Positions 1 to 8,193 of a stretch of 64,000 nucleotides of DNA are shown here, piece after piece; positions within the stretch are counted from its first letter, which is position 1; each line of letters opens with the position of its first letter. The notes below the pieces were generated by a model, which made no database searches, was not told where the DNA came from, and saw only the letters and a program-made list of their open reading frames with translations. Origin of the DNA: UBA6985 sp946536225 (GTDB lineage: Bacteria; Bacillota_I; Bacilli_A; RF39; UBA660); the NCBI GenBank assembly GCA_946536225.1, contig CAMNEE010000001.1, positions 620,001 through 684,000 of the forward strand, read 5' to 3'. Made by a program: the position numbers and the translations under genes.

Positions 1-157
1 CTAGATAACCTAATTCTTCTAATTCTGCCATATCATTTCTAATTGTTGCAGAACTACAATTAAATTTTTCAACCAATGCTTTTGATGGAATTGGTTCAAA
101 TGTTTTAATGTAGGATTCTACGATTTCTCTTAAAATTTCTTGTTGTCTATCCCCCAT
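1..157 (-). CDS. hrcA: Heat-inducible transcription repressor HrcA (5' end only)
   Basis: The first 52 codons of HrcA, the repressor that binds CIRCE and controls the groE and dnaK heat-shock operons; the gene runs off the left edge. Its N-terminus starts MGDRQQEILR and continues into the winged-helix segment with CSSATIRNDM and AELEELGYL, the typical HrcA DNA-recognition region. ATG at 157 follows an AAGGATG ribosome binding site. A CIRCE operator lies about 55 bp upstream, so the gene is expected to be autoregulated. In related bacteria grpE, dnaK and dnaJ follow, which would be outside the window to the left. Confidence 0.93.
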   Translation of the reverse strand, partial: MGDRQQEILREIVESYIKTFEPIPSKALVEKFNCSSATIRNDMAELEELGYL

Positions 158-196
158 GTAATCACATCCTTCGCACATTTATACCAGTGCATATTA

Positions 197-225
197 AATA
201 TAACGCAAAAATTAGCACTCGTCAA
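197..225 (-). promoter_or_regulatory. hrcA promoter, -35 inside CIRCE
   Basis: A sigma-A-type promoter reads toward hrcA: TTGACG at 225-220 and TATATT at 202-197, separated by exactly 17 bp. The -35 hexamer sits in the spacer and inner edge of the CIRCE element, so HrcA bound to CIRCE would block RNA polymerase directly. Confidence 0.8.
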
Positions 226-238
226 TAGATAGTGCTAA
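212..238. promoter_or_regulatory. CIRCE operator
   Basis: TTAGCACTC, a 9-base spacer, then TAGTGCTAA. This is the canonical TTAGCACTC-N9-GAGTGCTAA inverted repeat with one mismatch at the inner base of the right arm. It is the binding site of HrcA, whose gene begins 55 bp away. Confidence 0.95.
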
Positions 239-248
239 TTTATTCAAC

Positions 249-275
249 AAAAAAGAAGTAATTTTTAATTACTTC
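249..275 (-). terminator. Intrinsic terminator
   Basis: Stem GAAGTAAT / ATTACTTC (255-262 and 268-275) followed on the minus strand by a run of T (249-254). It overlaps the stop codon of the gene ending at 265 and separates it from hrcA. Confidence 0.75.
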
Positions 276-549
276 CTTCAAGATTAACAGTTCCGTTTAA
301 GATTTTCTCAGATACGATATCTTTGAATTCTTCAATTAATTCATCGTATAATGTTTTATCTTCAACAACTTTTAGATATTCTCCTTCATTATCTTTAAGA
401 GCTTCGAATATTAAATATTCATCTGTAGGAGTTTCATCAATTAAAACTCTTACAGCATATAAATATTTACTACCATCTTTTAAAAGTTGTTCTAGAATTA
501 AATATTCTAAATTGTCTTCTAGTGTAACAATATTACCAACCTCAGTCAT
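265..549 (-). CDS. Small acidic protein, DUF1292-like
   Basis: A 94-residue acidic cytosolic protein with no signal peptide or membrane segment. The pattern of a short beta-rich N-terminus (VTLEDNLEYLILEQ), a central DEYLIFEAL segment and a C-terminal acidic helix resembles the DUF1292 (YrzB-like) family of Firmicutes, whose role is unknown. ATG at 549 has an AGGAGG site seven bases upstream. It lies 9 bp downstream of the large coiled-coil protein gene and is probably cotranscribed with it. The family assignment rests on overall pattern rather than a diagnostic motif. Confidence 0.6.
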   Translation of the reverse strand: MTEVGNIVTLEDNLEYLILEQLLKDGSKYLYAVRVLIDETPTDEYLIFEALKDNEGEYLKVVEDKTLYDELIEEFKDIVSEKILNGTVNLEGSN

Positions 550-558
550 TTTATCCTC

Positions 559-3438
559 CTATAATCCTAATGTTCTACCTTGATCTTGTTGTTGAGCTAT
601 TCCAGCTTGAGCTAAAGCAGCTTCAATATTTTCTTCTGGAACATTTGCATCTCTCATTTGTTCAACCATCATATCAACTGTAGTTTGATCAGGTGCATTT
701 TGAATTTGTTTAACTACTTCAGGGTTAACAACAGGTGTAGCTTCTGTAGAAGCTTGGGCAGCTTCTACAACAGCTTCTGCTGCTTGTTGTTCTGTTGCTA
801 CTTGAGCTTCAGTTTGTTCTTTTTCTTTTTCTTCATCATCTGTAATTAAACTATCTTCTGCAAGTAATCTATCAACTTCATTATTAAGATTTGTTTCAAT
901 TTTATCAAGATTATCAGTAGAACTTGGAGCTTCTGGTGCAGGTGCTGCTGGAGCTTCAGTTTGTGCTTCTTGAGCAACTGGAGCGCTTTCTACTACTTCT
1001 TCAGCTTCTGCTTCTGTAACAGCTGGTGTTTCTTCTACTTCAGTTTGAGTAACAGCTGGTGTTTCTTCAGCTTCTGCTTGAGTAATAACTTCTGTTTCTG
1101 GATTTTCAAGTTCATCTTCATCTTCAAGTTCTTCAGAACGTCCAGCTATTAATCTATTCTTTATATTCTTAATACTATTAACAATTGGCATATTCTTTAA
1201 GAAGTTCTTTGCTCTATAACCAGCATTTCTTTTAACTGCATTTTGATTTTCAATTGCTTCATCAATTAAAGCAATTTGAGCTTCAGTTAAATTATATTTT
1301 GTTGAATTTTCTCTAATATATTCAAGTTTTTTAATATTTTGATTAATCTTGTCCATACCAGCATTTTTAGCTTCTTCAACAACTTTATCAATTTCTTTTT
1401 GTTCTATTTCTGGATCAGTTATTCTAATTCCACCAAATTCTGAGTAAAGATCTGCTAAACCATTTTGATATGCATTAGTACCAGTTAATCCAATTATTGA
1501 TATATCTTTACCAGACTTATTTTCAACAAATAAATCTTTTACTCCACGTGCCATAGCACTAAATGGATTTGATGCAGGTTTTCTAGTGCATTTTCTAAAT
1601 AACTCATTAGTTTGTTCTTCACTAAGTCCACGGCTTGCAGCAATTTCATACATTGTTTTTACATCTTTAACAGGTACGTATTCATATTTGTCACCCTTCT
1701 TAACTGCTTTAGCAAAATCTACAGTACCAGCATCATAATCATATACTACTTCTAAGCCCATTTTCTTAGCAAATTTATCTAAATTTCTTGTAACGATCTT
1801 TTCACGAGTAACTCTACTTATAGTATCAAGTGCTTCGGCAGTTCCTAATACTGATGCTCCGCATAAAACTGCTGTTGCAACTGGAACGCCAAATAATGTT
1901 GTAGCTGCTATACCAGCAACTGCTGCACCACCAAGAACCATAGCGATTCCTGCTTTTCTCTTTCCAATTACTCTTTTTGCATTAGTATTAGCAGTTTTCT
2001 TTGCATTAAAGTTTAATCCTGGTGCTTCAGTAGAGAAATTTCTCTCTGAAATGTTTTCTAATGTATCATTATTTGTTTCATTTAATTCATTATTAGTTTC
2101 TGGTTGTTCAGCAGGAACTACAGGAGTTTGTGCATTTCCTTGAGTTTCTACTGGTTCATCAGAAACTGGAGGAACAGGTGCTACTGGAGTAGCTGGAGAT
2201 GTATTAGTTTTTTGTTCATTTAATAATTTCTTTAATTCATCTCTTAATTCTTGGAATTCATCAATTGCCCAATCATCCATTTGATATTCAATAGCATGTT
2301 CGTTTTCGTTTTCAATTCCTTCGAATGGTGGAATTCCTAATAATTCACCCATTCTCTTTCTTATTTCATCAATTCTGTTATTTTCTTGATTTTCTTCTGT
2401 AACTATAGTGCCTTTTATTTGATGTAATTTATCTCTTAAGTTATTAAATTCATCAACAGCCCAATCATCCATTTGATATTCAATATCATGTGGATTAATA
2501 TCATTTATATAATTCTTTCCAGGATTTGATACTTCATATTTAATTTCTCTATTAACAAATTCATCATAAGAAAGACCCATTAATTCAGCCATTCTTCTTC
2601 TGATTTGTTCTTCATCCATTTGTTCAACTACTTCTGGAGCAGTTTGTTCATTTGGTTTAGTTACACTTTCAACTGCTTCTTCTTGTTGTTCAGGAGCAAC
2701 TTCCTCGGCTTGCGCTTGAGCTACTTCCTCGGCTTGTTTTTGAACTTCTTCAGCTACACCTTTGCTTTGAGCTCTAGTGTTTACTTGTTCTCCTAAGTTT
2801 TGTGCAACTTCGAATAAAGTATCTTGAATTTTTTCAGTATCTTCAACATCTAAACTAGAAAGTTTTTCAACTTCATTAGTAAATGCATCGATAGATGCAA
2901 TTCTACTTGTTAATTCTTCGATTCTTGCATTTAATCCTGGTTCTTTTAATGCTTCAATTTGAGCATGTCTTTCTTCTAGACTTAAAGCATCATTGTGAAC
3001 TATTTCAGAGAATTGTTGCTTCTTAGCACTTAATTCACTTTGTAAATCGTCTAATTCAGCTTGCATTCTATTTCTGAATGTTCTCATGCTTTCTAAATCT
3101 CTTGAGCTTTCTGCAATAATTTCATTTACACCTAATGAAGCAGATCTTCTAACAGCATCCATTCTATTATTAATTGAATTAGTGCTTGCTTCTACCTCTT
3201 GATTACGTTCAGCTTGTTTACGATATTGTTCTTCAAAGAATTCTTGTTTGTATTTCTTTTTGAACTTATCGAAGTTAGCTGGTTCATTGTAAGAAACTTG
3301 TGCGTTGCTTTGAACATTTGCCAATTCAGCATCTAGTGATTGCATAGCATCAAAAACAGTATTGTTAAATCCAACTATGTTTTCACTAAATGAGTCCATG
3401 AATTGATTGATCATTTCCATTCTTCTTGATTCATTCAT
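559..3438 (-). CDS. Large coiled-coil protein with central membrane segment
   Basis: A 959-residue protein of unknown function. The N-terminal third is predicted coiled coil, rich in Glu, Gln and Ala. Two related copies of a motif follow at about residues 275-345 and 360-415, each with R(K)RM-EL-G and then IEYQMDDWA-DEF-LRD. A Pro/Glu/Thr-rich linker leads to a Gly/Ala-rich hydrophobic stretch (about 495-540) able to span the membrane, then a mixed domain and a long low-complexity tail of Ala, Glu, Thr and Val. ATG at 3438 is chosen because GGAGG lies directly upstream. It sits downstream of smc but has its own promoter. A structural or cell-surface scaffold role is possible but unproven. Confidence 0.8.
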   Translation of the reverse strand: MNESRRMEMINQFMDSFSENIVGFNNTVFDAMQSLDAELANVQSNAQVSYNEPANFDKFKKKYKQEFFEEQYRKQAERNQEVEASTNSINNRMDAVRRSASLGVNEIIAESSRDLESMRTFRNRMQAELDDLQSELSAKKQQFSEIVHNDALSLEERHAQIEALKEPGLNARIEELTSRIASIDAFTNEVEKLSSLDVEDTEKIQDTLFEVAQNLGEQVNTRAQSKGVAEEVQKQAEEVAQAQAEEVAPEQQEEAVESVTKPNEQTAPEVVEQMDEEQIRRRMAELMGLSYDEFVNREIKYEVSNPGKNYINDINPHDIEYQMDDWAVDEFNNLRDKLHQIKGTIVTEENQENNRIDEIRKRMGELLGIPPFEGIENENEHAIEYQMDDWAIDEFQELRDELKKLLNEQKTNTSPATPVAPVPPVSDEPVETQGNAQTPVVPAEQPETNNELNETNNDTLENISERNFSTEAPGLNFNAKKTANTNAKRVIGKRKAGIAMVLGGAAVAGIAATTLFGVPVATAVLCGASVLGTAEALDTISRVTREKIVTRNLDKFAKKMGLEVVYDYDAGTVDFAKAVKKGDKYEYVPVKDVKTMYEIAASRGLSEEQTNELFRKCTRKPASNPFSAMARGVKDLFVENKSGKDISIIGLTGTNAYQNGLADLYSEFGGIRITDPEIEQKEIDKVVEEAKNAGMDKINQNIKKLEYIRENSTKYNLTEAQIALIDEAIENQNAVKRNAGYRAKNFLKNMPIVNSIKNIKNRLIAGRSEELEDEDELENPETEVITQAEAEETPAVTQTEVEETPAVTEAEAEEVVESAPVAQEAQTEAPAAPAPEAPSSTDNLDKIETNLNNEVDRLLAEDSLITDDEEKEKEQTEAQVATEQQAAEAVVEAAQASTEATPVVNPEVVKQIQNAPDQTTVDMMVEQMRDANVPEENIEAALAQAGIAQQQDQGRTLGL

Positions 3439-3463
3439 TTTCTTTTCCTCCAAACATATTTAA

Positions 3464-3499
3464 CATGATTATGATAATCATGCTCGAATACGATGTCAA
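3464..3499 (-). promoter_or_regulatory. Promoter with 19-bp palindrome over the -10
   Basis: TTGACA at 3499-3494 and TATCAT at 3476-3471 with a 17-bp spacer form a promoter for the coiled-coil protein gene. The -10 is embedded in a perfect palindrome, CATGATTAT-G-ATAATCATG (3464-3482). Its core is a 7-1-7 dyad of the geometry used by Fur/PerR/Zur-family repressors, but the half-site is not an exact match to their consensus. The regulator is unknown. Confidence 0.65.
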
Positions 3500-3574
3500 C
3501 TAAAATGTAGACATATTCTTAAAATAATTTTAACATCTTTATATTTATTTGTATATATATTTATACATATTTTT

Positions 3575-6520
3575 TTATCTATCTTCTAGTCTTACACTTA
3601 CTAGTTTAGATACACCACTTTCTTGCATTGTAATACCATATAAAGTATCGGCATATTCCATGGTCTTCTTCTTATGTGTAATAACTATAAATTGAGATTT
3701 ATTTCTATAATGTTCTATATATTCACCAAAGGCAGTTACGTTAGCATCATCAAGCGCTGCTTCTACCTCGTCAAGTACACAGAAAGGTACTATTCTTATA
3801 TTTAATATACTAAATAGTAAGGCAATAGCAGTAAGAGTCATTTCTCCACCAGATAAAGCTGTCATATTCTTAAGACTCTTTCCTGGAGGACATGCACTTA
3901 AATCTACACCAGTATTTAGTAAGTCATCTGGATCAGTAAGTATTAAAGTTGCCTTACCACCTTTAAATAGTTCCCTAAATGTTTTACCAAACTCTTCATT
4001 AACCTTAGCAAATGTACTCTCAAATCTTTCAATCATTGTTGTATCTAAGTCTGTAATGATTTCGAGTAAATCGGCACTTGCTCTTTCAAGATCTTCTCTT
4101 TGAGTTGCAAGGAATGTATATCTTTCATTTACTCTTTCATACTCTTTAATAGAACCAATATTAACTTCACCTAATTCATTAATACTACGTTTAAGACTAT
4201 TAACTTTGCTTCTAGCAACAGTTTCATCTAATTCAAGAGTATATTCTTGACTAGCTCTTTCATAAGTCATTTCATATTCTTCACTTAACTTATTTAAATA
4301 ACTATCAAGTTTAACATCCATCTTAGATATTTCAACTTCTAATTCATGAGCTTCATTTTGTTTTTTGTTAAACTCAGAATTTTGTTTCTTGCTTATTAGT
4401 TCAATTTCTTCAATTTCACTTGAAAGTTCATTTCTTTCTGTCTTAAGAAGAACAAGTTTATTACTAATTTCTTCTTTTTCTTTTGAAGTTTTAACTAAGT
4501 CATTAAGTACTTTATCTAGTTCTTTATCTACTTCATTTTTAAGAACATTATTAGTTCCTTTTATTTCAGATGTAATAGAATCTAATCTAGATGTTACATC
4601 ATTTATTTCATTATTTTTCATTTCTATTACTGCACGAGCAGCACTTAATTCACTTCTCTTTGACACAAGACTTGGTTCAAGTATTTTAATATCACCATTT
4701 AACTCATTTAAATGATTATCTAGTAACTTAATTTCATTATTAAGAATACTTAAATTCTTTTTATATTTTTCTAATGTAAGTTTATTAGTAATTATACTTG
4801 TTTGTTTAGAATTAAGTTTACCACCTGTTAGTGCTCCACCTGTATGAAGTATCTCACCATCTAATGTAACTATTCTATATCTATGTTTAATCTTGTTACC
4901 AAGATTCTTCATAGTATCCATGTTATCTACTACTAAAATATTACCTAGTTGATTATCAATAATAGAACTATATAATTTATCAGTTGTAACAAGAGATGAT
5001 GCTACCCCGATAAAACCTGGAACACTTTTGGCAATATCAAGTGTATCAGGATCAACATATCTTGGTTTAATAACACTTATTGGGAAGAATGTAAGTCTTC
5101 CTAAGTTATTTTCTTTTAAGAAATCAATAGCATTAGTTGCTGATGTAGTATCATCAACCACTACTACATTAGTGTTTGCGCCTAACGACACATTTATAGC
5201 ATTAATATATTCATTCTTAGTTTCAAATAACTTACAAAGTACATTATGAATACCTTTTAATTTAGGATTAGCTATAACACTTTTAGCAGCATAAGGAACA
5301 CCTACGTCATTTGCTATATCTGCTTCTAGCATTTCAATCTTATTTTTTAAGATAAGCAGTTCTCTATTCTTTTTATTTAAGTCTTCACTTACTACTTCTC
5401 TTTTAGCTATTTGTGTTTTATATTCTGTTTCACTTTTATTTAATGCTTCTTCATTCTTAGCAAGTTCACTTTTAAGCAATTCTACATTTGCTTTCAAAGC
5501 ATTTATATTCTTTTTTAAATCTACTTCTTGTTCTTTTAAAGCTAAGATATTGTTTTCTAACTTTTGATCATCAACTTCATATTTTTTTCTTTCAGATAAT
5601 ACTTGTTTCTTGGTTTCAAGACTAGAGATATCTCTTGTAATAGACATAAGTGAATCTTGTACCTCACTTATTTCTTCATCTAGCTTACTTAGTTTATTTT
5701 TTAACTTTTCTATTTTAGAAGAATCTATATTACTTGTTCCTTCTAATTTTAAAAGTTCTTCATTAAGTACTTTTAGTTTATCTTTACTAATAACATATTC
5801 ATCATTAATAGTTCTAATGTCTTTAGCAAGTAAAGCTATTTCAATACCTTTTAATTCTTCTTTATATTCTACATATTTTTTTGCTTCGATAGATTCTAAT
5901 CTTAATGGTTCAAGAGAAACCATTAATTCTTTTATAACTAAGTCTATTTTTTCTATATTATCTTTAGTATTTTCTAATTTTCTTAAACTATCTTCTTTTC
6001 TTTTCTTATATTTTAGTACTCCTGCTGCTTCATCAATAATAGCACGTCTATCTTGTGGTCTACCTTTAAGTATTTCTTGAATTTTACCTTGACCAATTAT
6101 TGAGTAAGAATCTGGATTAGTACCTGAATCTAAGAATAAATCTGTAATATCTTTCTTACGACATTTAGCATTATTAATATAGTACTCATTTTCTCCTGTT
6201 TTATATATTTCTCTTTTTATTTCTACAGTTTCTAGTTCTGTTGCTAAATAATGATCTGTATTATCAAATGTAAGAGAAACCCAGGCACGAGTTTCTGCTT
6301 TTCTTGTATCTGAACCTTGAAATATTACATCAGTTGAAGTATCTCCTCCTCTTATTTCTTTTAGGGAAGACTCACCTAATACCCAACGAATTGCATCAAC
6401 TATATTACTTTTACCCGATCCATTTGGACCTACTACACAAGTAATACCATCATTTACTGCTATTTCCATCTTATCAGCAAACGATTTAAAACCATGTGCT
6501 TCTATACTTATTAACTTCAC
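3575..6520 (-). CDS. smc: Chromosome segregation protein SMC
   Basis: Structural Maintenance of Chromosomes ATPase, which with ScpA and ScpB organises and separates origin regions. Walker A GPNGSGKSN is at about residues 32-40, the hinge at about 403-563 (ending in LHTGGALTGG), the LSGGE signature near 887 and Walker B VLDEVEAALDD near 917. The protein is 981 residues, about 200 shorter than most bacterial SMCs; the ATPase head and hinge look complete, so the loss is in the two coiled-coil arms. GTG at 6520 is preceded by AAGGGTG. It follows rnc by 12 bp, the conserved rnc-smc order of Firmicutes; ftsY is not next to it. Confidence 0.97.
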   Translation of the reverse strand: MKLISIEAHGFKSFADKMEIAVNDGITCVVGPNGSGKSNIVDAIRWVLGESSLKEIRGGDTSTDVIFQGSDTRKAETRAWVSLTFDNTDHYLATELETVEIKREIYKTGENEYYINNAKCRKKDITDLFLDSGTNPDSYSIIGQGKIQEILKGRPQDRRAIIDEAAGVLKYKKRKEDSLRKLENTKDNIEKIDLVIKELMVSLEPLRLESIEAKKYVEYKEELKGIEIALLAKDIRTINDEYVISKDKLKVLNEELLKLEGTSNIDSSKIEKLKNKLSKLDEEISEVQDSLMSITRDISSLETKKQVLSERKKYEVDDQKLENNILALKEQEVDLKKNINALKANVELLKSELAKNEEALNKSETEYKTQIAKREVVSEDLNKKNRELLILKNKIEMLEADIANDVGVPYAAKSVIANPKLKGIHNVLCKLFETKNEYINAINVSLGANTNVVVVDDTTSATNAIDFLKENNLGRLTFFPISVIKPRYVDPDTLDIAKSVPGFIGVASSLVTTDKLYSSIIDNQLGNILVVDNMDTMKNLGNKIKHRYRIVTLDGEILHTGGALTGGKLNSKQTSIITNKLTLEKYKKNLSILNNEIKLLDNHLNELNGDIKILEPSLVSKRSELSAARAVIEMKNNEINDVTSRLDSITSEIKGTNNVLKNEVDKELDKVLNDLVKTSKEKEEISNKLVLLKTERNELSSEIEEIELISKKQNSEFNKKQNEAHELEVEISKMDVKLDSYLNKLSEEYEMTYERASQEYTLELDETVARSKVNSLKRSINELGEVNIGSIKEYERVNERYTFLATQREDLERASADLLEIITDLDTTMIERFESTFAKVNEEFGKTFRELFKGGKATLILTDPDDLLNTGVDLSACPPGKSLKNMTALSGGEMTLTAIALLFSILNIRIVPFCVLDEVEAALDDANVTAFGEYIEHYRNKSQFIVITHKKKTMEYADTLYGITMQESGVSKLVSVRLEDR

Positions 6521-6532
6521 GTTATCACACCC

Positions 6533-7174
6533 TTAAGCAATTTTTCCAATTGCATCTTTTGCTGCATTTTGTTCGGCACTTTTCTTAGATTTACCTATTC
6601 CAGTTCCATAACGAATTCCATCTATTAAAACATCCATAGTAAATGTTTTATCATTAGCAGGACCTTCCTCGTTAGTTACAACATACTCGATAGTTGTTCT
6701 TTCAGGTTGTACCATTTCTTGTAAGTAAGACTTATAGTCTGTAATAAACTTAACTCCTTCTTCAACATAAGGAGCAATAATACCTAGTACATATTTTTTA
6801 GCAACACTAAAACCATGTTCTAAGTAAATAACTGCTAGAACACTTTCAAAGCAGTCTGCTACTATTGATGGAGTTTTTTCAGTTCCATTTCCTACTCTTA
6901 TATTTGGAGTTAATCCTATTTTATTAGAATATTCATAAAGTGCATTTTCACATACGTATGATGCACGTGTTTTAGACATTTGTCCTTCGTTCAAATCAAA
7001 CTTCTTATAAAAATAATCAGAGGATGCAAGTTGTAAAACTGCATCTCCTAAGAATTCTAATCTTTCATAGAATTTAGTGTGCTCATGTTCATTTGCATAA
7101 GAAGAATGAGTTAAAGCTTCCATTAGTAGGTTTTCATTTTTTACTTCAATTCCAAGATCACTTAAAAATTTCAT
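6533..7174 (-). CDS. rnc: Ribonuclease III
   Basis: Double-strand-specific endoribonuclease for rRNA and mRNA processing. The RNase III signature ERLEFLGDAVL lies at about residues 37-47, with the second acidic catalytic cluster around DCFESVLAVIYLE. A double-stranded-RNA-binding domain occupies the C-terminal 65 residues, with the GIGKSKKSAEQNAAKDAI helix. The protein is 213 residues, normal for the family. ATG at 7174 has AAAGGTGA upstream, so the possible GTG nine bases earlier is probably part of the ribosome binding site. First gene of the rnc-smc unit, divergent from the lipoprotein gene. Confidence 0.97.
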   Translation of the reverse strand: MKFLSDLGIEVKNENLLMEALTHSSYANEHEHTKFYERLEFLGDAVLQLASSDYFYKKFDLNEGQMSKTRASYVCENALYEYSNKIGLTPNIRVGNGTEKTPSIVADCFESVLAVIYLEHGFSVAKKYVLGIIAPYVEEGVKFITDYKSYLQEMVQPERTTIEYVVTNEEGPANDKTFTMDVLIDGIRYGTGIGKSKKSAEQNAAKDAIGKIA

Positions 7175-7227
7175 AATAATCACCTTTTCTAATTATACAG
7201 GATATAGTACTTTTATTCTAGTTACAA

Positions 7228-7256
7228 TTTACAAAAAACCAGTAAAATGGTATATT
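7228..7256 (+). promoter_or_regulatory. Promoter of the ZnuA-like lipoprotein gene
   Basis: TTTACA (7228-7233), 17-bp spacer and TATATT (7251-7256), about 30 bp upstream of the start codon. Confidence 0.65.
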
Positions 7257-7286
7257 TTAAGTGTATTTGAAGGGAGAAAACTATTA

Positions 7287-8192
7287 ATGAAGTTTTTTAA
7301 TAAATTAGTGAAATTAAGTGCTGTTGGTGTACTTGGTATTACATGCTTAACAGGGTGTTTTAAAGGAGACACTATGGAGGAAATTGATATAGTTACTACA
7401 AAGTATCCTATTACATATGCAATAAATATGCTTTATAGTGATTATTCTACTATTACATCTGTTTATCCAAATGGTGTTGATGTAGATAAATATAAAATAA
7501 CTGATAAAAAGGCCAAAGAATATTCAAAGAGTAATATGCTTATTTATAATGGACTTTCTAAAGAAGGAGATTTAGCTATTACATTTTTAAATAATAATAA
7601 AAATATAAAACTAATAGATATTTCTAAGGGTTTATGTATAAAGAATAAAGAGAATAAAGATTGTTCTATTTATTCTGAAGATGAAATATGGTTTAATCCA
7701 GGTAACTATTTAATGGTTACTCAAAATATTAAAGATGATTTAGAAAGTTATATTAATTCAACAGTTATATTAAAAGATATAGATGAGAAGTTTGAAGATT
7801 TAAAATTAATTATCTCGACATTTGATGCTGAACTTAAAATGGTTAAAGAAAATGCATCTGATAGTCAAATAGTTGTTACTAATAATGCATTTAAATTCTT
7901 AGAAAATAAATATGGTTATAAAGTTTATTCAATAGATGATAAGTCTGAAGAATATACATCAGCTGATTATAATAAAGCTTTAAGTGAAGTTAAAAATAAA
8001 AATATTAAATATATATTCATGCTTGAAGGGGACGAAGAAACTGAAAAAGTTAAAAACCTTGTAAATAATGGAGCAACTAAAGTAGTAATTAACTCACTTG
8101 CTAATTTAGATGATGAGGAAATCAACAATGGTATTAGTTATAAATCTATCATGGAAGACTTTGTAGAATTATTAAAACAGGAGGTTTACTAG
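7287..8192 (+). CDS. ZnuA/AdcA-like lipoprotein lacking metal ligands
   Basis: A 301-residue lipoprotein: signal peptide then lipobox LTGC with the lipidated Cys at residue 24. The mature part follows the solute-binding family 9 (ZnuA/AdcA/TroA) pattern: TTKYPITYAINML at the start, VYPNGVDVDKY, the adlliYnGlgkE equivalent LIYNGLSKEGD, WFNP, a long linker helix, VVTNNAFKFLENKYG, and a final YKSIMEDFVELLKQ. The three His that bind Zn or Mn in the family (PHxY, HxW and HxAF contexts) are Lys/Asp, Glu and Asn here. No ABC permease or ATPase gene lies nearby. A degenerate binding protein with another ligand or a structural role is likely. It is two bases from the next gene, so the pair is cotranscribed. 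Confidence 0.75.
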   Translation: MKFFNKLVKLSAVGVLGITCLTGCFKGDTMEEIDIVTTKYPITYAINMLYSDYSTITSVYPNGVDVDKYKITDKKAKEYSKSNMLIYNGLSKEGDLAITFLNNNKNIKLIDISKGLCIKNKENKDCSIYSEDEIWFNPGNYLMVTQNIKDDLESYINSTVILKDIDEKFEDLKLIISTFDAELKMVKENASDSQIVVTNNAFKFLENKYGYKVYSIDDKSEEYTSADYNKALSEVKNKNIKYIFMLEGDEETEKVKNLVNNGATKVVINSLANLDDEEINNGISYKSIMEDFVELLKQEVY

Positions 8193-8193
8193 A

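Noticed and set aside
658..1152. Open frames on the plus strand rich in Phe, Cys and Ser
   Set aside because: They are the antisense of the Ala/Glu/Thr-rich tail of the coiled-coil protein, have no ribosome binding site and no plausible composition.
4365..6080. Plus-strand open frames of 73-156 codons inside smc
   Set aside because: Antisense shadows of the coiled-coil arms; Ser/Leu-rich, no start signals.
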